From NCBI GenBank assembly GCA_964514105.1, contig CAZEPJ010000063.1, forward strand, positions 1 to 25,377: a DNA stretch of 25,377 bases, written 5' to 3'. This document shows, piece after piece, positions 8,566 to 15,018 of this stretch; position 1 is the first letter of the stretch, and each line of letters begins with the position of its first letter. This stretch comes from CAZEPJ01 sp964514105. GTDB taxonomy: Bacteria > Desulfobacterota > Desulfocorpusculales > Desulfocorpusculum. Both the position numbers and the translations under genes were made by a program. Below the pieces are notes generated by a model. It had not been told where the DNA came from, ran no database searches, and saw nothing but the letters and a program-made list of their open reading frames with translations.

Positions 8566-9353
8566 GGGGGATCCTGCCCATGGGGATCACGGGGCGCTTC
8601 GCCCGGGTATGGCGGCGGAATCTGACCGTGTACCGAAGGATCTGGAAGATCAGCTTCGTCCCGCCGCTCCTGGAGCCGCTGCTCTACCTGGCGGCCTTCG
8701 GGGTGGGGTTGAGCGCCCTGGTGGGCAACATCCGCTATGGGGGGCAGGAGATCTCCTACCTGGCCTTCATCGGGCCGGCGTTGCTGGCCATCAACATGAT
8801 GTTCAACGCGTTCTACGAGAACACCTATTCGTCCTTCGTCCGCATGTATTACCAGAAGACCTTCGACGCCATGATGGCGACCCCTCTGTCCCTCGACGAG
8901 ATCATCACCGGGGAGATCGTCTGGGGGGCCACCAAGTCGCTGATGGCCACAGTCATCATGCAGGGGGTGATCAGCGCCTTCGGCCTGGTCCAGTATCCCC
9001 ACGGGTTCCTGATCCTTCCCCTGGCGTTTCTGGGCGGCCTCGCCTTCGGGGCCGTGGGCATGTTCTTCACCGGGATGCTGCCCAGCATCGAGATGTTCAA
9101 CCTCCCCGTGTTTCTGTTCATCAGCCCCATGTTCCTCTTCAGCGGGACGTTCTTCCCCGTCGAGACTCTCCCCGCATGGGCCCAGACGCTCTCCTTACTC
9201 TTCCCCCTGACCCATCTGGTGGCGCTGGCTCGGGCCTTCGCCCTGGGGGCGCTGGGCTGGGGGCTCCTGTGGCACGTGCTCTACCTCGCCCTGTTCCTGG
9301 CGATCTTCTTTCCCTTGGCCCTGTCAAGGATGCGGCGTCGCCTCATCAAGTGA
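8562..9353 (+). CDS. ABC-2 type exporter, permease subunit (NodJ/DrrB-like)
   Basis: A 263-residue inner-membrane permease with about six hydrophobic segments. Start ATG 8562 overlaps the stop of the ATPase gene (ATGA); a second ATG at 8580 is possible. The conserved ABC-2 region is clear: S-F-V-R-M-Y-Y-Q-K-T-F-D-A-M (about residues 88-101), followed by P-L-S-L-D-E-I-I-T-G-E. This resembles NodJ, the partner of NodI. Near the end, F-S-G-T-F-F-P-V-E-T-L-P is the standard ABC-2 loop before the last helices. With the preceding gene it should form a complete exporter of two ATPases and two permeases. The NodIJ resemblance does not prove nodulation-factor export, since homologues occur in many non-symbionts. 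Confidence 0.92.
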   Translation: MRGILPMGITGRFARVWRRNLTVYRRIWKISFVPPLLEPLLYLAAFGVGLSALVGNIRYGGQEISYLAFIGPALLAINMMFNAFYENTYSSFVRMYYQKTFDAMMATPLSLDEIITGEIVWGATKSLMATVIMQGVISAFGLVQYPHGFLILPLAFLGGLAFGAVGMFFTGMLPSIEMFNLPVFLFISPMFLFSGTFFPVETLPAWAQTLSLLFPLTHLVALARAFALGALGWGLLWHVLYLALFLAIFFPLALSRMRRRLIK

Positions 9354-9456
9354 CCCGCGGGCGCTTCAAGGCTCCGGGATCTTGACCGTCCGCTTCGGGC
9401 GATGCTAATGGTACTGGAGGATTGATCCCAATGCCCAATTCCCGGAGGACCCCACC

Positions 9457-9828
9457 ATGTCTCGGAGCGTGCGGATCTGGTTTGGCGACATGGCGGTGGA
9501 AGCGGAGCTCAACGCGTCCCGGACGGCCCAGGCCATCTGGGACGCGCTTCCCATCGAGGGGCGGGGCAATCGGTGGGGAAAGGAGATCTACTTCCCCATC
9601 GCCGTCCGGCTGGACGAGGAGGACGCCAAGGCGGTGGTGGAAAAGGGGGACCTGGCCTACTGGCCCCAGGGCCCGGCCTTGTGCGTGTTCTGGGGGCCGA
9701 CCCCTGCGAGCCGGGGGGACGAATGCCGGCCGTACAGCCCCGTCAACGTTTTCGGCCGCCTCAAGGGGGACCCCCAGCTCCTCGACGGCGTCAGGGACCT
9801 GAACGTGCGGATGGAGAAGGCCCCGTGA
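9457..9828 (+). CDS. Small cyclophilin-fold protein (TM1367/DUF369-type)
   Basis: A 123-residue single-domain protein. ATG 9457 follows CCCGGAGG with eight bases of spacing. It resembles the compact cyclophilin-like family: S-R-T-A-Q-A-I-W-D-A-L-P near residues 20-31, a W-G-K-E-I-Y-F-P segment, G-D-L-A-Y-W-P near 65, then C-V-F-W-G-P-T-P and a P-x-N-V-F-G-R segment near the C-terminus. Members have the cyclophilin beta-barrel but lack the usual prolyl-isomerase active site, and no function is established. It lies 103 bases after the exporter permease and its stop overlaps the start of the MarR gene, so the MarR protein is probably co-expressed with it. Confidence 0.85.
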   Translation: MSRSVRIWFGDMAVEAELNASRTAQAIWDALPIEGRGNRWGKEIYFPIAVRLDEEDAKAVVEKGDLAYWPQGPALCVFWGPTPASRGDECRPYSPVNVFGRLKGDPQLLDGVRDLNVRMEKAP

Positions 9829-10346
9829 GGCGCGACCAGGCCGTGCAGGGGCAGGGAAAGAGGGTCCCGGTGAGGATCACGACGGCGGTCTGGATCCGCC
9901 TCACCCGGGCGTACTACTCCATTTACCGGCGCGTGCGGGCGCGCCTGGCCCAGGGGGGCCTGACGGTCCCTCAGTTCTTTGTCCTGGCCGAGGTGGGGTA
10001 CGCCGGCGCCCTGAGGCTTCACGAAGTGGGGGGGCGCCTCGCCGTCACGCTGGGCAATATCACGGGGATCGTGGATCGCTTGGAGAAGGTCGGGTATATC
10101 CAGAGGGAGAAGGACCCCGATGACCGGCGGGTGACCTGGGTCCGGATGACAACCCGGGGGTTGACCCTGTACCAAGAGGTCTCCCGGACCTTTCAGGAGG
10201 AAGTGGCCCTGAGCCTCGGGGACGTGTCGGGGGCCGAACTGCGGGTCCTGTCGAGGATCCTCAAGAAACTCAACGCCATCGACCTGCGGGGCGGCGGCCC
10301 CCCCCGCTCGGCGCGGGCCGCATGGACGAAGCCCCCCTCCCTTTGA
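9825..10346 (+). CDS. MarR family transcriptional regulator
   Basis: A 173-residue winged-helix repressor-type protein acting as a dimer on DNA. The GTG at 9825 overlaps the previous stop (GTGA), suggesting coupling. A second GTG at 9870 with AGAGGGT upstream would give a 158-residue chain nearer the family norm, so the start is uncertain. The wHTH core is clear: L-T-V-P-Q-F-F-V-L (helix 2), L-A-V-T-L-G-N-I-T-G-I-V-D-R-L-E-K (recognition region), and the wing D-P-D-D-R-R-V-T-W-V. A C-terminal dimerisation helix follows. MarR proteins often control neighbouring efflux genes, and an ABC exporter lies upstream on the same strand, but regulation of it is inference. It converges on the L,D-transpeptidase gene with an 11-base gap. 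Confidence 0.9.
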   Translation: MRRDQAVQGQGKRVPVRITTAVWIRLTRAYYSIYRRVRARLAQGGLTVPQFFVLAEVGYAGALRLHEVGGRLAVTLGNITGIVDRLEKVGYIQREKDPDDRRVTWVRMTTRGLTLYQEVSRTFQEEVALSLGDVSGAELRVLSRILKKLNAIDLRGGGPPRSARAAWTKPPSL

Positions 10347-10357
10347 TTCGGTTCGTC

Positions 10358-11356
10358 CTATCTCCTTGCCGCCGTATTGGCGGCCGTCATGGCCCCGGTC
10401 TTCCGAGGACCGGCCGGGGGCTGGGGCTTCCCCCTGGGGATGACGCCGATGCGAACCGGCACCCCGTTGGCCTGGGAGACGGCCGCCCGCACCTCGTCCC
10501 AGGACACGGCATGGGCGAGTCCGAGCTGGCCCAGGCGCTTGGTGGCCAGCGCTTCCAGGCCCAGGCCCTTGCGGTACGTGTCGGGATGGACCTCCATGTA
10601 GATCTGGCCGTTCTGAAAGCCCACCTTCACGGGCTCGTAGATGAGTTCCACCGGGGTGTTGACGGGGACCTCGGGGAAGAGTTGCTCAATGTCCTCGGGG
10701 TAGAGCCGAATGCACCCATGGGTGACCAGTCTGCCTACGGCCCACGGGAAGTTGGTTCCGTGAATGCCGTATCCCTTGGCGGAGAGACCGAGCCAGTATT
10801 TCCCCAACGGGTTCTCGGGGCCCGGCGGTACGGTCGAGGTCTCGTATTTCTCCCTCAGGGACTTGGGCACCGTCCAGATGGGGTCCACCTTCCGGTCCAC
10901 GACCTTGTACGACCCTTCCGGCGACTCCCACCCCTCGTCGCCGATGCCCACCGGATAGGTCCTGACCATCTGGGTCTTGGGGTAGAAGCGGTAGAGCCTC
11001 ATCTCTGGGATATTGATGACGATGCCCTCCTTGGCCGTGGGGGGCAGGATCCACTGGCTGGGGATCAGCAATCGACTTCCCATGGTGGGGACCCAGGGGT
11101 CAAGCTTGGGATAGAGGATCTCCATCTCGTTGTATCCCAGCCCATAGTTCCGGGCGATGTCCAGGATGGTCTCACCCTCGGCCACCGTATGCCCCTGGAT
11201 CCAACCGATAACCGTCTCCCAGGTCTGCGGGGCCCTGGCCGGGTTGGGAAGCTGGTAGCGGAACCCGGCGGCGCGGGCCGAGCCCGCCGCCAAGGCCAGC
11301 ACGAGGCACAGGCAAGCCATTGTGATCCTTGTCAATGTACTGCTGGACACCGACAT
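10358..11356 (-). CDS. L,D-transpeptidase with LysM domain (YkuD family)
   Basis: A 332-residue secreted cell-wall enzyme. ATG 11356 is preferred over the GTG at 11362 because GGAGAAAGG lies five bases before it. A signal peptide covers about residues 1-30 (A-G-S-A-R-A-A-G). A LysM peptidoglycan-binding domain follows (about 56-99, starting H-T-V-A-E-G-E-T). The YkuD catalytic domain spans about 111-245. The active-site region has I-H-G-T-N (His199) and T-H-G-C-I-R-L with catalytic Cys215 and His213. Thr replaces the commoner Ser before His, a frequent variant. The enzyme makes 3-3 crosslinks in peptidoglycan or attaches lipoproteins to it; which one is unclear. The last 90 residues form a basic, Pro-rich tail. 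A promoter at 11411-11439 suits it. Confidence 0.94.
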   Translation of the reverse strand: MSVSSSTLTRITMACLCLVLALAAGSARAAGFRYQLPNPARAPQTWETVIGWIQGHTVAEGETILDIARNYGLGYNEMEILYPKLDPWVPTMGSRLLIPSQWILPPTAKEGIVINIPEMRLYRFYPKTQMVRTYPVGIGDEGWESPEGSYKVVDRKVDPIWTVPKSLREKYETSTVPPGPENPLGKYWLGLSAKGYGIHGTNFPWAVGRLVTHGCIRLYPEDIEQLFPEVPVNTPVELIYEPVKVGFQNGQIYMEVHPDTYRKGLGLEALATKRLGQLGLAHAVSWDEVRAAVSQANGVPVRIGVIPRGKPQPPAGPRKTGAMTAANTAARR

Positions 11357-11410
11357 ATCCACCTTTCTCCGATCTCCGGAGGCCCCTGGGTCTCATTGTC
11401 TAACTCCTCG

Positions 11411-11439
11411 ATATTAGTCGAACAAGTCCCTTTCGTCAA
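11411..11439 (-). promoter_or_regulatory. Sigma70-like promoter for the L,D-transpeptidase
   Basis: Read on the minus strand, TTGACG (11434-11439) and TAATAT (11411-11416) are separated by exactly 17 bases. Transcription would start near 11404, about 48 bases before the ATG at 11356. The hexamers are in a short AT-richer patch between divergent genes. Confidence 0.6.
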
Positions 11440-11453
11440 GTGTCCTGGAGCCC

Positions 11454-11482
11454 TTGACACGCGCCGGTGGGCTTCCTACAGT
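11454..11482 (+). promoter_or_regulatory. Sigma70-like promoter for the zinc-ribbon gene
   Basis: TTGACA (11454-11459) is a perfect -35 box, followed after 17 bases by TACAGT (11477-11482, 4 of 6 consensus). The expected start is near 11489, about 33 bases before ATG 11522. Its -35 box lies only 14 bases from the -35 of the divergent promoter. Confidence 0.65.
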
Positions 11483-11521
11483 AAGTTCGACCGGTTGGAG
11501 ATGTGATGGGAGGGCGGTGAG

Positions 11522-11788
11522 ATGAACAAACGGCGCATTGGAGGCGTGGGACCGGCCGCTCACGGCCCCCGGCGGGGCGGAGGCACCGGCCGGAAAGATA
11601 GCTACGGCGAGCTGGTGGCCTCCGAGCTGTACTGCCCCAGGTGCCGGGCGGCCGTCCCCGTCCGGGAGCGGCTCCTGCTCATCCTGCCCGACGGCGACCT
11701 GTCCGAATACCGGTGCACCCGGTGCGGGGCCTCGGTTGGAGAACGGACCTCCAAGGGAAAGGAGAACATCAAGATCGTCTTGGGATAA
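11522..11788 (+). CDS. Small zinc-ribbon protein
   Basis: An 88-residue probable cytoplasmic protein. Start ATG 11522 follows GGGAGGGCGGTGAG and lies just downstream of a good promoter. Residues 1-30 are basic and Gly-rich. The rest is one zinc ribbon: Y-C-P-R-C-R at about residue 37 and Y-R-C-T-R-C-G at about 64, four cysteines in two CxxC knuckles separated by a short beta-hairpin with L-P-D-G-D. No catalytic motif is visible. A DNA-, RNA- or protein-binding role is possible but cannot be assigned. It converges on the FHA-CNB-PilZ gene with a 27-base gap. Confidence 0.75.
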   Translation: MNKRRIGGVGPAAHGPRRGGGTGRKDSYGELVASELYCPRCRAAVPVRERLLLILPDGDLSEYRCTRCGASVGERTSKGKENIKIVLG

Positions 11789-11815
11789 ATCCCCGCCACT
11801 CGCCCGCAGGGCCCC

Positions 11816-13066
11816 CTACGCGGGCTCTCCGCGGACGAACTGCTCGAACCGCCTGCGGTGTCCCGCCGGGATCTCGCTGAATTCGATGCCCAAGTAACCC
11901 AGATCTTGCCCGTCTCTGGCCGAAATGATGTTCCGGAGGATTCCGAGGCAGCGGACCGATCCCCAGGCCTGGGGCAGGGCGATCTCGAGACGGAGCTGAG
12001 CCCCCATGGGGAGGCCCATGAGGAGCCGATCTTGCACCCGGACCCGGACGCCCGATAGGGATATGTCCTTGGAGACGGAACGAAAGAGCTTGCCCCGGAA
12101 ATGGCTGGGGATGGCGGGGGTGGGCGAGACGGAGAAGCTGATCGACAGGACCTCGTTGATGCGGGGATGCTTCCTGCGGTCGATGACGCCGGCGGCGCGC
12201 TTCTTGGCCTCCACCTGCTGGAGTCGATCCTGGTAGTATCGCTCCAGCACGCCCCTCACCTCGGGCATCCGGGCCAGGATGTCCCGCATGGCCTCGAAGT
12301 TCAGCTCGCAGCAAAGGGATTCCTCCACCGCCTGCACGGTCGCGTTGGCCGGGGCCCCCGTGAGCAGGGACATCTCCCCGAAGAATTGGTTTTCCGTCAA
12401 CCCGCCCAAGGGGATCTCCTTGCCCTCCTGGTCGTACATGAACATGCGGGCCTTGCCGTCGAGGATGACGAAGAGGGACTTGCCCCGGTCTCCCTGCCTC
12501 ACGATGGTCCGGCCGCGATCGAACACCATGAGCCGGGCCGCCTGTCCCACCTCGTTCAAGGCGTCCGCATCCAGGGAGGCGAAAAGCGGCGTCTTGGAAA
12601 GGGCGTCGGAGAGCCGCCTGGAACGCCTGGGAGGGCCCACCTCCTCGGCGGCCACCGAGATGCTGGAATCCATGATTTCCTGCGTGGACTGCAGGAGGGC
12701 CATCTGGGGCGGGCCCGCCATCTCCTGTGTCGAGGCAGTGGCTTGGACGGTGGGAAGCCTTTCCTGCACGAATCGGAGGCGGATTCGTCCCACCCGCAGG
12801 TTGTCTCCAGTGGCCAGAGCAGCCCGCCGGACCCTCTCGTCGTTGACGAATGTGCCGTTGTGGCTGTCGAGGTCCTCGATGATGACCTGGTCGCCGACCC
12901 AGTACACCGCGGCGTGCTGCCTGGAAACGCTGGAGTCCGCGATGTTGATGGTGTTCAGGGGGCTGCGGCCGATGGTGACTCGATCCTCCACCGGGAAGGC
13001 ACGTTCCTCCAGCAGGCCTTTTTCCAAAATAAGATAGGACTTGACCAACTCCCGCGGTCTGTCCAC
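11816..13066 (-). CDS. FHA, cyclic-nucleotide-binding-like and PilZ domain fusion protein
   Basis: A 416-residue cytoplasmic signalling protein. GTG 13066 is preceded by AAGGAG at ideal spacing. Domain 1 (about 20-100) is FHA, a phosphothreonine reader, with G-R at 33-34, S-x-x-H (48-51) and N70-G. Domain 2 (about 155-275) is a cyclic-nucleotide-binding fold with F-G-E-M-S-L-L-T-G. The phosphate-binding Arg of the usual P-R-S/T-A motif is absent, the site reading P-A-N-A-T (239-243), so cAMP/cGMP binding is doubtful. Domain 3 (about 295-412) is PilZ with the cyclic-di-GMP residues R298-x3-R302 and D334-I-S336-L-S-G339 intact. No output enzyme or DNA-binding domain is present, so it likely acts through protein contacts. 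It could join Ser/Thr-kinase and cyclic-di-GMP signals. Such fusions are rare compared with each domain alone. Confidence 0.9.
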   Translation of the reverse strand: MDRPRELVKSYLILEKGLLEERAFPVEDRVTIGRSPLNTINIADSSVSRQHAAVYWVGDQVIIEDLDSHNGTFVNDERVRRAALATGDNLRVGRIRLRFVQERLPTVQATASTQEMAGPPQMALLQSTQEIMDSSISVAAEEVGPPRRSRRLSDALSKTPLFASLDADALNEVGQAARLMVFDRGRTIVRQGDRGKSLFVILDGKARMFMYDQEGKEIPLGGLTENQFFGEMSLLTGAPANATVQAVEESLCCELNFEAMRDILARMPEVRGVLERYYQDRLQQVEAKKRAAGVIDRRKHPRINEVLSISFSVSPTPAIPSHFRGKLFRSVSKDISLSGVRVRVQDRLLMGLPMGAQLRLEIALPQAWGSVRCLGILRNIISARDGQDLGYLGIEFSEIPAGHRRRFEQFVRGEPA

Positions 13067-13241
13067 TTGTTCTCCTTATCCGAATACACCCGAGCCGGAT
13101 GCGTAAAACGCCTCCGGGAGCGGCGAGCCGGCGTATGCCGGAGCCCGCAACCCGCCGTCACTGCCGGAGCCCGGCGCATCTCCGGGACCGCATCCGGGGT
13201 TCTCCCCATCCACAGCCGCGGGACTTCTCCCCGCAGCCACC

Positions 13242-13275
13242 CGGCCCCCTTTTCCAATACCAAGAGAAGGGGCCG
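13242..13275. repeat. Inverted repeat downstream of the phosphatidyltransferase gene
   Basis: CGGCCCCCTT (13242-13251) can pair with AAGGGGCCG (13267-13275), nine base pairs with one bulged C and a 15-base loop. It lies about 40 bases beyond the stop of the gene ending at 13315. There is no T-run after the stem on the minus strand, so it is not a classical intrinsic terminator, though it could protect a 3' end. It is the only notable structure in the 248-base gap 13067-13314. Confidence 0.4.
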
Positions 13276-13314
13276 AAGTCAACTGACCGGCTCCCGCCGG
13301 GTCCGGCCGTGGCT

Positions 13315-14400
13315 TCATGCGACGGTTCGGGCGGAGAACTCCGCGTCCCCGAATAGGGTGCGGCGGTTCAGGTAGAAGGTCCTGGCGCAGTAGACCAGGC
13401 TCGCCAAGAGGCCCAGAAAGAGCAGGGCATTGAGCATTCGAATCCGACCCGGCAGGGGGAGGGCGAGGAAAGCCAGCCCGAGAAGCCCCGCCGCGTTGAG
13501 GATGATGATCTTGGTCGTGGGCGGGATGTACGGCGCACGCGCCCGGAGCGTTGCCAGCAGGTTATTCAACCCGCCGGTGGCGAACTCCAGCGAGAGGACC
13601 AGGATGATGATCCACGCCTCTGCCTCCCGGAAGGAGAGGGCCGACAAATAGATCGCCGGAAAGGCGAATCCGATGCCCACGAAGGATGCCCATTGGGCCA
13701 ATCCGGGCTGCCGGCGCAAGAAGGACCCCAGGTGACGCCACGTCTGATAGACGTACTGGATCCCGCTGAGCAGGGTGATGCCCATCACCAACGCCATGAT
13801 GGCCCAGTTGGTGGTCTGGTACGGGAAGAAGGCGCGCATGCCCAGCGCCCAGCCCACCAACGTCACGAACGTAATGATCCGGGGCCCCAGGCGCCCGTGC
13901 CTGAGGTACGTCCAGCGGGCCAAGGCCAGGGTGAATAGAAAGAACCCGCCCAACGGCACAAAGGCCGCCCAATGGTCTCCCAGGATCCCGTTGAAGATGA
14001 TCACCGCTCCGCCGATCATCTGGATCGTCGTCTTGTACTTGGCCAATTCGGAGGTCTTGAACTGGGCACCGTGCGAGCCATGGATGCTTCGCAGTTCGGT
14101 CACCACGTACTCGCGAACGAACAGGAGCAGTACCATCCAGATGGGCACCGCCCCCAACTGCGCCAGCGGCACAAACATGGCCGTCACAAAGATCTTGTCG
14201 GCCATGGGGTCGATGAGGGCCCCCAGGGTGGTCGGTCCCTGTTTCCGGGCCAGGTAACCGTCCAGGTAGTCGGTCAGGCCGAGGACGATGAACAGCACGA
14301 GGGCCAGGCTCTTGTGCCACGGACCTCCGAAGAGCAGGGCACAGGGAAGAGGAAGAAAGACCAGCCGCAAGAGGGTCACGTGATTGGCTGTGATTCTCAT
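13315..14400 (-). CDS. CDP-alcohol phosphatidyltransferase (PgsA-like) with long C-terminal membrane extension
   Basis: A 361-residue integral membrane enzyme. ATG 14400 follows GGAGGGGCG. The first 190 residues match PgsA-type enzymes, which condense CDP-diacylglycerol with glycerol-3-phosphate (first step of phosphatidylglycerol synthesis). The CDP-OH-P motif is D44-Y-L-D47-G-Y-L-A-R52, then G60, D64 and D68. The spacing between A-R and G is seven residues, one fewer than the usual eight, while all acidic metal ligands are kept. About 170 further residues hold several more hydrophobic segments, whereas ordinary PgsA ends near residue 180-200. The alcohol acceptor is therefore uncertain: PGP synthase is the best guess, but another alcohol is possible. 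It is transcribed alone from a promoter at 14442-14470. Confidence 0.87.
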   Translation of the reverse strand: MRITANHVTLLRLVFLPLPCALLFGGPWHKSLALVLFIVLGLTDYLDGYLARKQGPTTLGALIDPMADKIFVTAMFVPLAQLGAVPIWMVLLLFVREYVVTELRSIHGSHGAQFKTSELAKYKTTIQMIGGAVIIFNGILGDHWAAFVPLGGFFLFTLALARWTYLRHGRLGPRIITFVTLVGWALGMRAFFPYQTTNWAIMALVMGITLLSGIQYVYQTWRHLGSFLRRQPGLAQWASFVGIGFAFPAIYLSALSFREAEAWIIILVLSLEFATGGLNNLLATLRARAPYIPPTTKIIILNAAGLLGLAFLALPLPGRIRMLNALLFLGLLASLVYCARTFYLNRRTLFGDAEFSARTVA

Positions 14401-14441
14401 CGCCCCTCCGATGAGGAGGACGGAGCAAGAAATCGGGTGGT

Positions 14442-14470
14442 AGTGTAGGTCGGCGGGGGCCCGAAGTCAA
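14442..14470 (-). promoter_or_regulatory. Sigma70-like promoter for the CDP-alcohol phosphatidyltransferase
   Basis: On the minus strand TTGACT (14465-14470) and TACACT (14442-14447) are 17 bases apart. Transcription would begin near 14435, leaving a leader of about 35 bases that includes the GGAGGGG ribosome site. The surrounding 215-base gap (14401-14615) otherwise holds only GC-rich potential stems, with no gene. Confidence 0.6.
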
Positions 14471-14615
14471 CGGCGGCGGGGGACGGGCCTTGGGCCGGGA
14501 CCTGGACGGGCCCCCGCCCCCGACGTCTCGGCTCGACGCAACCGGCGGGATGGAGGGATGTCCAGAGATCCCAGCGCCCGCCGGGAGGTCCTGGGGGAGC
14601 GGGCGGGGGGATCGC

Positions 14616-14816
14616 CTAGAGCTTGCGCACGTTCTTGGCCTGAGGCCCTCGGTCGGTCTCCTCGACCTCGAACTCCACCCGGTCTCCTTCGCTCAGGGTC
14701 TTGAAGCCCGCCATGCTGATGGAGGAAAAATGGACGAACAGGTCGCGGCCGTCTTGCTGCTGGATGAACCCGTAGCCCTTCTTCTCATTGAACCACTTGA
14801 CGACGCCATCGGCCAA
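14616..14816 (-). CDS. Cold-shock domain protein (CspA family)
   Basis: A 66-residue single cold-shock domain, the standard length. It binds single-stranded RNA/DNA and acts as an RNA chaperone. The start is TTG 14816: AAGGAGG lies eight bases upstream, and translation from there gives the family N-terminus M-A-D-G-V-V-K-W-F-N. An upstream ATG at 14948 would add 44 residues unlike any Csp. RNP1 is K-G-Y-G-F-I (residues 13-18) and RNP2 L-F-V-H-F (26-30), both intact. The C-terminus G-P-Q-A-K-N-V is canonical. A promoter at 14960-14988 predicts a leader of roughly 135 bases, long as in cold-regulated csp mRNAs, but whether this one responds to cold cannot be seen. Confidence 0.95.
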   Translation of the reverse strand: MADGVVKWFNEKKGYGFIQQQDGRDLFVHFSSISMAGFKTLSEGDRVEFEVEETDRGPQAKNVRKL

Positions 14817-14959
14817 AGCGCCACCCTCCTTGCTCGCGCCAGAAGCCCCCTCGCTGTGCGTCGGGCCGGCGCCGGTCCAAAGGCCCATCCCTCGGAGCGG
14901 TGCGACGGCCGGGGGCTCCTCTCCGCCGTCGCAGGACCTCGGCCCCATGGATGCGAAAC

Positions 14960-14988
14960 CTATTACAACAACGCAACCGTTGAGTCAA
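14960..14988 (-). promoter_or_regulatory. Sigma70-like promoter for the cold-shock gene
   Basis: On the minus strand TTGACT (14983-14988) is followed after 17 bases by TAATAG (14960-14965); an overlapping TGTAAT at 15-base spacing is an alternative -10. The patch is markedly AT-richer than its surroundings and lies between the end of the radical SAM gene and the csp coding region. Confidence 0.5.
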
Positions 14989-15018
14989 GGAGAAAATGCA
15001 ACTGAAATAACGAGGACT

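Noticed and set aside
10368..10384. Hairpin GCCGCC-GTATT-GGCGGC as a terminator between convergent genes
   Set aside because: It lies within the last codons of the L,D-transpeptidase and has no T-run on either strand.
13136..13173. Twelve-base direct repeat TGCCGGAGCCCG (13136 and 13162)
   Set aside because: Two copies of a GC-rich 12-mer in one intergenic gap are not enough to call a repeat array or attachment site.
14471..14615. GC-rich stems after the cold-shock gene as an intrinsic terminator
   Set aside because: Several strong pairings are possible, but none is followed by a T-run on the minus strand.
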